Positions 7,511 to 14,440 of a DNA stretch of 64,000 bases are shown here, piece by piece (positions within the stretch are counted from its first letter, which is position 1; each line of letters begins with the position of its first letter). The position numbers and the translations under genes are program-made. The stretch comes from Pseudomonadota bacterium. GTDB taxonomy: Bacteria > Pseudomonadota > Gammaproteobacteria > Burkholderiales > Burkholderiaceae_C. Under the pieces are notes generated by a model, which ran no database searches, was not told where the DNA came from, and was given only the letters and a program-made list of their open reading frames with translations. Location of the stretch: assembly GCA_018241225.1 (NCBI GenBank), contig JAFEEG010000044.1:1-64000 (forward strand), given 5' to 3'.

Positions 7511-9577
7511 TCAGCGTCCGAACAGGCCGCGCAAGCGTCCGCCCATCGGGCCGCTCTTGCTCGACGACGCCGACGCCGTGCCGGGCGCCGCGGTGGTCTT
7601 GGCGCTGCCGCTGTAGGCCGAGTCGCAAGGGTGGGCGTCGCTTACCTTGCCCAGCAGGCGTTCGCCCAGGATGGTGGCGCCACCGGTGGCCACGGCCGCA
7701 CCGATGTTGACCGCCTCGCGTGCCGTGCCGGCCATGTTCACCTCGACCTCCGGCTTGCCCAGCGGCCCGGCGATCTTCACCAGGCCGGCGAAGGCGCTGG
7801 GGTCCATTCCGGTGCCTTTCTTCACCGTCGGCCGCATGCCCAGGTCCACGCGCTCGCTGGCCAGGTCGATCAGGCCGGACATGACCACGTCCACCCGCTC
7901 GCCTTCGATGGCAATGGATCGGTCGATCTCGATTCGCCCGGCCTTCACCGGGAGCCGAGCGGCGGCGCAGCGCAGCTTGAAGCCGTCGTCGGGGCTGCGC
8001 AGCGGCGTCAGGGCATGCAGCAGGGCAGTGACCAGCTCGCCCGGACCGCTGCCGCTGCTGCGACGGCCCGCCGACGATGCCTCGCCCACCCGCACGCGCA
8101 CCTCGCCGTTGAGCGAAGCGGCCAGGCGGCGCGGCGAATTGCCGCTGGCGGACAGGCGCGCATCGAGCTCGGTGCGCCCGCCGGAGACGGCGGTTTCGCG
8201 CCGCATCAGGGCCAGCACCGCGTCCAGCGCCACGCCGTTTGCCTTGACCTGCATGTTGATGCGCGGCGCCGCGCTGCTCTCGACCTGCTGCCAGCCACCC
8301 GTCATGTTGAAGCGGCCACGCGCCAGGCCAAAGTCCAGCTGGGTGATGTCGATCTTCGCTGCGCTGGTGCTGCCGCGCAATTGCACGGCGCCCAGCTCCA
8401 GCCCGTTGGGCAGCACCAGGCGCTCGGCACGCAGGTCGGCCTGGATCGCCAGCGCGGGCAGCTTCACGGGTGGAAAGGGCGTGTCGGGAAACACCCTGGC
8501 GTCGCCCTTGGCGTCCGGCGCGCTCGAGCCGGACCGATGGGCAGGAAAGATCCTTGCCAGGTCGAGGTTGTCGGCATGCAGGGCCAGTTGCAGGGCGGGC
8601 GGCGTTGCGGAGCGGTCCCACACGATGCCGCCGGCCACCGTCTGGCCCTGGCTCTCGACCTCGAGGTTGTCGATCTGCAGCTGGCGCGGGCGCCAGGCCA
8701 GCTCGCCGCTGATCTTGGCCGGCACGGGCAGGGGCAGCTTCAGCCGCAGCATCCGGGCCAGCGCCTGCGTGGCCTGGATATCGGCCTCCACCTTCAGTTG
8801 CGCCTGCCCGGCCGCTTCGCCCAGCCCCACCTGTCCGTCGACGCTGGCGGTGGCGCCTTCCATGCGCAGATCCAGGTCCAGGGGGATCGAGCGGGCACCG
8901 GTCTGCTCGTCGCGCTGAAGACCCACGCCGCCCTCGGCATGCAGTTTCTGTTCGCGCCAGGCGCCGTCCATGGAGATGCGCCATGCATTGGGCGAGCGTG
9001 CGGGGTCGGGATGGCGCTCCAGTGCCAGCGCCTGCACGTCCATCGTCTCGGTGTGGCCGCTTCGGCCACTGCGCCAGCCGAGCTTGATGTCCTGCGCGTC
9101 CAATTGCGCCAGGGTCACGCGAATCGGGTTGGCCGCGTGCGAGGTGGGCGCTGGCTCTTGCGCGGCCGCTGCGGGGCGCTGGAAGTTCCAGTTGCCCAGG
9201 CCGTCGGCATTGGTCTCCAGCAACAGGTCGACGCCGCTGACCTCGATGCGGCCGATTTCCACTCGCCTGTCCAACAGCGGCGCCAGGGCGATGTCGAAGC
9301 GCAACTGCCCGATGCGGGCCATGTCGGGCCGCGTGCCCCATGGCGCGTTGCCCAGCCGTACCTCTTCGGCCACCAGCGCCAGGCTGGGGTAGAGCGACAG
9401 GTGCACCGGCCCATCGACGGCGAAGTCACGGCCGGTGGCGCTTTGCACTTCCTGCACCGCGCGCGCCATCACCGCGCCACGGTCGACGCTCTGCAGCAGC
9501 AGCCACAGGCCGCCGGCCACCAGCAACACAAGCAATGCCACGGCCAGCAGCAGGACGCGCAGCCATTTCCATCTCAT
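7511..9577 (-). CDS. AsmA-family inner-membrane-anchored protein
   Basis: 688 aa. One N-terminal transmembrane segment (WLRVLLLAVALLVLLVAGGL, about 5-24) is followed by an AsmA-type start: the region reading SATGRDFAVDGPVHLSLYPS, then a long beta-rich body with repeated amphipathic strands. The last third includes GEVRVRVGEASSAGRRSSGS and the typical DGSIRID-like AsmA C-terminal region (ERVDVVMSGLIDLASERVDL). AsmA/TamB-like proteins bridge the periplasm and are implicated in phospholipid transport and outer-membrane homeostasis. It converges with the upstream Bug gene and diverges from the kdp locus over a gap of about 130 bp. Confidence 0.85.
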   Translation of the reverse strand: MRWKWLRVLLLAVALLVLLVAGGLWLLLQSVDRGAVMARAVQEVQSATGRDFAVDGPVHLSLYPSLALVAEEVRLGNAPWGTRPDMARIGQLRFDIALAPLLDRRVEIGRIEVSGVDLLLETNADGLGNWNFQRPAAAAQEPAPTSHAANPIRVTLAQLDAQDIKLGWRSGRSGHTETMDVQALALERHPDPARSPNAWRISMDGAWREQKLHAEGGVGLQRDEQTGARSIPLDLDLRMEGATASVDGQVGLGEAAGQAQLKVEADIQATQALARMLRLKLPLPVPAKISGELAWRPRQLQIDNLEVESQGQTVAGGIVWDRSATPPALQLALHADNLDLARIFPAHRSGSSAPDAKGDARVFPDTPFPPVKLPALAIQADLRAERLVLPNGLELGAVQLRGSTSAAKIDITQLDFGLARGRFNMTGGWQQVESSAAPRINMQVKANGVALDAVLALMRRETAVSGGRTELDARLSASGNSPRRLAASLNGEVRVRVGEASSAGRRSSGSGPGELVTALLHALTPLRSPDDGFKLRCAAARLPVKAGRIEIDRSIAIEGERVDVVMSGLIDLASERVDLGMRPTVKKGTGMDPSAFAGLVKIAGPLGKPEVEVNMAGTAREAVNIGAAVATGGATILGERLLGKVSDAHPCDSAYSGSAKTTAAPGTASASSSKSGPMGGRLRGLFGR

Positions 9578-9707
9578 CAGGGGGGACTCCTCTTGGAGCC
9601 TGATTTTTACGCTTTCTTTATGTCCGTGCGCGAGGTCTGTGCCCTGTTTTTACGCACGAAGCCGAACACTGCCTGCATGCATTTGCTGGGCTCTTGGAGT
9701 TTTTGAA

Positions 9708-9815
9708 ATGGACATCGTGTGGATCGCCGCCCTGGCCGTGTTCTGGGTGGCGTTGATCGGGGGCGTGGACGGCCTGGTGCGGCTGGTGCGCCAGAAGAAA
9801 GGAGGCCGCTCATGA
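9708..9815 (+). CDS. 35-aa single-span membrane microprotein at the head of the kdp operon
   Basis: MDIVWIAALAVFWVALIGGV, then DGLVRLVRQKKGGRS. It has one hydrophobic helix (about residues 3-20) followed by a strongly basic tail. Its stop overlaps the kdpF start (ATGA at 9812-9815), and its last codons carry the AAAGGAGG that serves kdpF, so translation of the two is likely coupled. I recognise no named family. The position directly before kdpF and the topology suggest an accessory subunit or regulator of KdpFABC, which is inference. A Shine-Dalgarno for this ORF itself is weak (CTTGGAG about 10 bases upstream). Confidence 0.65.
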   Translation: MDIVWIAALAVFWVALIGGVDGLVRLVRQKKGGRS

Positions 9816-9910
9816 TCGGCATCGAAGTCCTCTACGGGCTGGGCGGCCTGATTGCCGTGCTGCTGCTGGCTTACCTGGTGTTCGCGCTCATTTGCGCCGA
9901 GGAGTTCTGA
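9812..9910 (+). CDS. kdpF: Potassium-transporting ATPase subunit KdpF
   Basis: 32 aa: MIGIEVLYGLGGLIAVLLLA, then YLVFALICAEEF. A single transmembrane helix followed by a short acidic end fits KdpF (29 aa in E. coli), which stabilises the KdpABC complex in the inner membrane. AAAGGAGG at 9798-9805 is its ribosome-binding site. kdpA starts 1 base after its stop, so the operon is tightly coupled. Confidence 0.9.
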   Translation: MIGIEVLYGLGGLIAVLLLAYLVFALICAEEF

Positions 9911-9911
9911 C

Positions 9912-11633
9912 ATGACTTCTTCGGCGTGGACGCTGCTGGCGGTCTTCCTGGTGGTGCTGGGCCTGCTGGCCTGGCCGCTGGGCAAGGCGCTGGCCGCGTT
10001 GTGCGAGGGGCGGGTTGCGCCCTGGATGCGGCGCGTCGAGTCGCCCCTGCTGCGCCTTGCCGGCGTGCGCGAGCCAGATTCGATGCACTGGCGCAGCTAC
10101 GCGCTGGCGCTGGTGGCCTTCAATGCCGTCGGTGCCCTGTTCGTGTATGCGCTGCAGCGCCTGCAGGGCTGGCTGCCGTTCAATGCGGCGGGGCAGGGCG
10201 CCGTGTCGCCCGACTCGGCCTTCAACACGGCCGTGAGCTTCGTCACCAACACCAACTGGCAGGGCTACGCAGGCGAGACGACCATGAGCCATCTCACCCA
10301 GATGCTGGGGCTGGCGGGGCAGAACTTCCTCTCGGCCGCCACCGGCATCGCGGTGGCCTTTGCGCTGGCGCGCGGCTTTGCGTCGCGCGGCAATGACATC
10401 GGCACCATGGGAGAGGAGCGCGGGCAGGTCGGCAACTTCTGGGTCGACGTGACGCGCATCACGCTGTGGCTGCTGCTGCCGCTGTCCATCGTGGTGGCGC
10501 TGTTCTTCGTGAGCCAGGGCGTGATCCAGAACTTCTCGCCCAACCTGCAGCTGCACACGCTGGAAGGCGCGAACCAGACCCTCGCGATGGGGCCGGTCGC
10601 TTCGCAGGAGGCGATCAAGATGCTGGGCACCAACGGCGGCGGCTTCTTCAACGCCAACTCGGCGCATCCGTTCGAGAACCCCACGGCGCTGGCCAACCTG
10701 GTGCAGATGCTGGCCATCTTCATCATTCCGGCGGCGCTGTGCCTTGCCTTCGGCCGCGTGGTGGGCGACCTGCGCCAGGGCTGGGCGATCCTGGCGGCCA
10801 TGACGGTGATGTTCGTGCTGGCGGTGGTGGCCGTGATCGCGGCCGAGCATGCTGGCAACCCTGCGCTCGCGTCGCTGGGGGTGGACCCTTCGGCGGTCGG
10901 CATGGAAGGCAAGGAAGTGCGCTTCGGCATCGACGCCTCGGCCCTGTTCGCCGCCGTGACCACCGCCGCATCGTGCGGCGCCGTCAACGCCATGCACGAC
11001 TCGTTCACGCCGCTGGGCGGCATGGTGCCGATGGTGCTCATGCAACTGGGCGAGGTGGTGTTCGGCGGCGTGGGCACCGGCCTGTACGGCATGCTGGTCT
11101 TCGCCATCCTGGCGGTGTTCATCGCCGGCCTCATGATCGGCCGCACGCCCGAGTACCTGGGCAAGAAGATCGAGGTGCATGAGATGAAGCTCATGTCCAT
11201 TGCGATCCTGGTCACGCCCATCCTGGTGCTGGTGGGCACGGCCGTGGCGGTGGTGGCCGCGCAGGGCAAGGCGGGCATTGCCAACCCGGGCGCGCACGGC
11301 TTTTCCGAGATCCTGTATGCGCTGACCTCGGCCGCCAACAACAACGGCAGCGCCTTCGCGGGACTGTCGGCCAACACGCCCTTTTACAACGCGCTGCTGG
11401 CGGTAGCCATGTGGTTCGGCCGCTTCGGCGTGATCCTGCCAGTGCTGGCCGTGGCCGGCGCACTCGCCGCCAAGAAGCGCCTGCCGGAAAGCGCCGGCAC
11501 CATGCCCACGCACGGGCCGCTGTTCGTCGTGCTGCTGATCGGCACCGTGCTGCTGGTGGGCTTGCTCAACTACGTTCCGGCGCTGGCCCTGGGGCCGGTG
11601 GTGGAACACCTCATGCTTTTTGGAGGCCAGTAA
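9912..11633 (+). CDS. kdpA: Potassium-transporting ATPase potassium-binding subunit KdpA
   Basis: 573 aa from the ATG at 9912, with GAGGAG just upstream inside kdpF. This is the channel-like K+ selectivity subunit, of the SKT superfamily and with multiple membrane spans. The four degenerate selectivity-filter/pore segments are visible: TNTNWQGYAGE, GTNGGGFFNANSAHPFENP, CGAVNAMHDSFTPLGG and TSAANNNGSAFAG. Length agrees with the family (about 560-600). It captures periplasmic K+ with high affinity and passes it to KdpB. It is followed by kdpB after 3 bp. Confidence 0.97.
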   Translation: MTSSAWTLLAVFLVVLGLLAWPLGKALAALCEGRVAPWMRRVESPLLRLAGVREPDSMHWRSYALALVAFNAVGALFVYALQRLQGWLPFNAAGQGAVSPDSAFNTAVSFVTNTNWQGYAGETTMSHLTQMLGLAGQNFLSAATGIAVAFALARGFASRGNDIGTMGEERGQVGNFWVDVTRITLWLLLPLSIVVALFFVSQGVIQNFSPNLQLHTLEGANQTLAMGPVASQEAIKMLGTNGGGFFNANSAHPFENPTALANLVQMLAIFIIPAALCLAFGRVVGDLRQGWAILAAMTVMFVLAVVAVIAAEHAGNPALASLGVDPSAVGMEGKEVRFGIDASALFAAVTTAASCGAVNAMHDSFTPLGGMVPMVLMQLGEVVFGGVGTGLYGMLVFAILAVFIAGLMIGRTPEYLGKKIEVHEMKLMSIAILVTPILVLVGTAVAVVAAQGKAGIANPGAHGFSEILYALTSAANNNGSAFAGLSANTPFYNALLAVAMWFGRFGVILPVLAVAGALAAKKRLPESAGTMPTHGPLFVVLLIGTVLLVGLLNYVPALALGPVVEHLMLFGGQ

Positions 11634-11636
11634 GCC

Positions 11637-13829
11637 ATGTCATCCAGCAACAAGAACAGGAGCCTGTCGCTGTTCGACACGGCCCTGCTGCTGCCCGCGC
11701 TGCGCGCATCGTTTGCCAAGCTGAGCCCGGCCGTGCAATGGCGCAACCCGGTGATGTTCGTGGTGTACGTCGGCTCGATCATGACCACGGTGCTGTGGGC
11801 GCATTCGCTGCGCTATCCGGGCGACAACGCCTTGCCGGGCAGCTTCATCGGCGCGGTGGCGCTGTGGCTGTGGTTCACGGTGCTCTTCGCCAACTTCGCC
11901 GAGGCGCTGGCCGAAGGCCGCAGCAAGGCGCAAGCTGCCACGCTGCGCGGCATGCGCAAGGACACGTGGGCCAAGAAGCTTGAGCAGCCCAGGCATGGGG
12001 CGCGCTTCGTCGCCGGGCCGCCCCAAGGCGAAGCAGCCCCCTCGGGGGGTGGCGAAGCACACGAAGTGGCAAGCCTGGGGGCCCCCTTCTCTCCTGCAAG
12101 GGCGATGGAGCTGCGCAAGGGCGACGTGGTGCTCGTGGAAGCCGGCGACTTCGTGCCGCTCGATGGCGAGGTGATCGAAGGCGTGGCCTCGGTGGACGAG
12201 AGCGCCATCACCGGCGAATCGGCACCCGTGGTGCGCGAATCGGGCGGCGACTTCTCGGCCGTCACCGGCGGCACTCGCGTGCTGTCCGACTGGCTGGTGG
12301 TGCGCATCGCGGTGAACCCGGGCGAGTCTTTTCTCGACCGCATGATCGGTATGGTGGAAGGCGCCAAGCGCCAGAAGACGCCCAACGAAGTGGCGCTGAC
12401 CATCCTTCTGGTGGCGCTGACCATCGTGTTCCTGGTGGTGACCGTGACGCTGCTGCCTTTTTCCATCTTTAGCGTGGAGGCGGCAGGCGCTGGCACCGTG
12501 GTTTCGCTTACCGCCCTGGTGGCGCTGCTGGTGTGCCTGATCCCCACCACCATCGGCGGGCTGCTCTCGGCCGTGGGCGTGGCGGGCATGAGCCGCATGA
12601 TGCAGGCCAACGTCATTGCCACCTCCGGCCGCGCGGTCGAGGCCGCGGGCGACATCGACGTGCTGCTGCTGGACAAGACCGGCACCATCACCCACGGCAA
12701 TCGCCAGGCCAGCGCGTGGTTCACGGCGCCGGGCGTGTCGCGTGCACGGCTGGCGCGCGCCGCGCTGCTTGCATCGCTGGCCGACGAAACGCCAGAGGGC
12801 CGCAGCATCGTGGAGCTGGCGCGGCAAGAGGGCATCGACACGTCTCCCGTGGCCGATGCGCACTTCGTGCCCTTTACCGCGCAGACTCGCATGAGCGGCG
12901 CCGATCTGCCCGCAGGCCCCAATACAACTGACACGCACGAGGCCGGCCCGGTGATGCTGCGCAAGGGCGCGGTGGACGCCGTGCGCCGCCATGTCGAGTC
13001 GCAGCGCGGCACGCTGCCGCCCGAGCTGCTGCGCACGGCAGAAGACATCGCCCGCCGCGGCAGCACGCCGCTGGCCGTGGCGCAGGGTGCGCGCGTGCTG
13101 GGCCTGGTGGAGCTCAAGGACATCGTGAAGGCCGGCATCGGCGAGCGCTTTGCGCAACTGCGCCGCATGGGCATCCGCACGGTGATGATCACCGGCGACA
13201 ACCAGCTCACGGCCGCCGCCATTGCGGCCGAGGCCGGCGTGGACGACTTCCTGGCCGAGGCCACGCCCGAGGACAAGCTGGCCCTCATCCGCAAGTACCA
13301 GTCGCAGGGCCGCCTGGTGGCCATGACCGGCGACGGCACCAACGACGCGCCCGCGCTGGCCCAGGCCGACGTGGCGGTGGCCATGGGCAGCGGCACGCAG
13401 GCCGCCAAGGAGGCCGGCAACATGGTGGACCTGGATTCCAATCCCACCAAGCTGCTGGAAGTGGTGGAGACCGGCAAGGCGCTGCTCATGACGCGCGGCT
13501 CGCTCACCACCTTCTCCATTGCCAACGACGTGGCGAAGTACTTCGCCATCATCCCGGCGATCTTCGTGTCGACCTATCCGCAGCTGTCGGCGCTGAACGT
13601 GATGCGCCTGGCCAGCCCGTCGTCGGCCATCCTGTCGGCGGTGATCTTCAACGCGCTGATCATCGTGGCGCTCATTCCGCTGGCGCTCAAGGGCGTGCGC
13701 TATCGGCCCGTGGGCGCGGCCGCGCTGCTGCGGCGCAACCTGGCCATCTACGGCCTGGGCGGCCTGCTGGTGCCTTTCGTGGGCATCAAGGTCATCGACA
13801 TGCTGCTGGCGGCGGCCGGCCTGGCGTAG
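11637..13829 (+). CDS. kdpB: Potassium-transporting P-type ATPase subunit KdpB, with an in-frame repeat insertion
   Basis: 730 aa, longer than E. coli KdpB (682). P-type ATPase features are complete: phosphorylated Asp346 in DKTGTITHGNRQ, TGES in the actuator domain (ITGESAPV), the KGAVDAVRRHV nucleotide-binding region, and MITGDN and TGDGTNDAPALAQADV hinge motifs. Between KKLEQPRHGA and LRKGDVVLVEAGD there is about 25 extra residues (about 125-150) encoded by a dispersed repeat at 12011-12090. A smaller extra stretch, ADLPAGPNTTDTHEAG, follows FTAQTRMSG. Both keep the frame and sit in loops, so the pump is probably functional. GGAGG lies before the start. Confidence 0.95.
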   Translation: MSSSNKNRSLSLFDTALLLPALRASFAKLSPAVQWRNPVMFVVYVGSIMTTVLWAHSLRYPGDNALPGSFIGAVALWLWFTVLFANFAEALAEGRSKAQAATLRGMRKDTWAKKLEQPRHGARFVAGPPQGEAAPSGGGEAHEVASLGAPFSPARAMELRKGDVVLVEAGDFVPLDGEVIEGVASVDESAITGESAPVVRESGGDFSAVTGGTRVLSDWLVVRIAVNPGESFLDRMIGMVEGAKRQKTPNEVALTILLVALTIVFLVVTVTLLPFSIFSVEAAGAGTVVSLTALVALLVCLIPTTIGGLLSAVGVAGMSRMMQANVIATSGRAVEAAGDIDVLLLDKTGTITHGNRQASAWFTAPGVSRARLARAALLASLADETPEGRSIVELARQEGIDTSPVADAHFVPFTAQTRMSGADLPAGPNTTDTHEAGPVMLRKGAVDAVRRHVESQRGTLPPELLRTAEDIARRGSTPLAVAQGARVLGLVELKDIVKAGIGERFAQLRRMGIRTVMITGDNQLTAAAIAAEAGVDDFLAEATPEDKLALIRKYQSQGRLVAMTGDGTNDAPALAQADVAVAMGSGTQAAKEAGNMVDLDSNPTKLLEVVETGKALLMTRGSLTTFSIANDVAKYFAIIPAIFVSTYPQLSALNVMRLASPSSAILSAVIFNALIIVALIPLALKGVRYRPVGAAALLRRNLAIYGLGGLLVPFVGIKVIDMLLAAAGLA
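12011..12090 (+). repeat. Dispersed G/C-rich repeat, copy inside kdpB
   Basis: The stretch begins with CGCCGGGCCGCCCCAAG, identical over 17 bases to 61390-61406. It continues with AGCAGCCCCCTCGGGGGGTG (hairpin CCCCC-TC-GGGGG), then CGAAGTGGCAAGCCTGGGGG, which parallels GAAGCGTGGGGG of the second copy. The order of blocks is the same in both copies, so they belong to one repeat family. I recall elements of this look as common in intergenic DNA of Comamonadaceae, but this should be checked. Here the element lies wholly within the kdpB coding frame. Confidence 0.75.
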
Positions 13830-13842
13830 AGGAACCACCAAC

Positions 13843-14427
13843 ATGAAGAACATCCTTCGTCCCGCGCTCGTGCTGTTCATTGCATTGAGCCTCGTCATCG
13901 GCATCGCGTATCCGCTGGCCGTCACCGGCATTGCGCAGGCGGCGTTTGCGCACCAGGCCAACGGCAGCGTGGTGCCGGGGGCCGACGGCAGGCCCGTGGG
14001 TTCCGCGCTGATCGGTCAGGCGTATGCCGACCCGAAGAACTTCTGGGGCAGGCCCTCGGCCACCGGCGAGTCGCCCTACAACGGCCTGGCCTCGGGCGGC
14101 TCCAACCTCGGGCCGCTGAACCCCGCGTTGCGCGATGCAGTGGCCGAGCGCGTCAAGGCGCTGCGCGAGGCCAATCCGCAGCAGCGCGACGTGCCGGTGC
14201 CCATCGACCTGGTCACGGCCTCGGGCAGCGGGCTCGATCCGCACATCTCGCCCGAAGCCGCGCGCTGGCAGGTGCCACGCGTGGCCAAGGCACGCAACAT
14301 GCCGCCCGAGGCGCTGGAAGCGTTGATCGCGCAGCACACCGAAGGCCGTTGGCTGGGCTTTCTGGGCGAGCCGCGCGTCAACGTGCTGGAACTCAATCTC
14401 GCCTTGAACGGACCGCCTTTGCTTTAA
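13843..14427 (+). CDS. kdpC: Potassium-transporting ATPase subunit KdpC
   Basis: 194 aa with one N-terminal transmembrane helix (about 6-28, PALVLFIALSLVIGIAYPLA). It has the KdpC signatures GSALIGQAYADPKNFWGRPS, SGGSNLGPLNP, PVPIDLVTASGSGLDPHISP and the C-terminal LGEPRVNVLELNLAL. KdpC acts as a periplasmic chaperone that raises K+ and nucleotide affinity of KdpAB. The gene starts 13 bp after kdpB, with GAGGA upstream, and 13 bp separate it from kdpD. Confidence 0.96.
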   Translation: MKNILRPALVLFIALSLVIGIAYPLAVTGIAQAAFAHQANGSVVPGADGRPVGSALIGQAYADPKNFWGRPSATGESPYNGLASGGSNLGPLNPALRDAVAERVKALREANPQQRDVPVPIDLVTASGSGLDPHISPEAARWQVPRVAKARNMPPEALEALIAQHTEGRWLGFLGEPRVNVLELNLALNGPPLL

Positions 14428-14440
14428 CCTCGCCAGGCCC

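Noticed and set aside
9888..13961. Very long minus-strand open frames opposite kdpA and kdpB
   Set aside because: They are His/Arg/Gln-rich shadows caused by high GC; the plus-strand Kdp subunits have complete conserved motifs.
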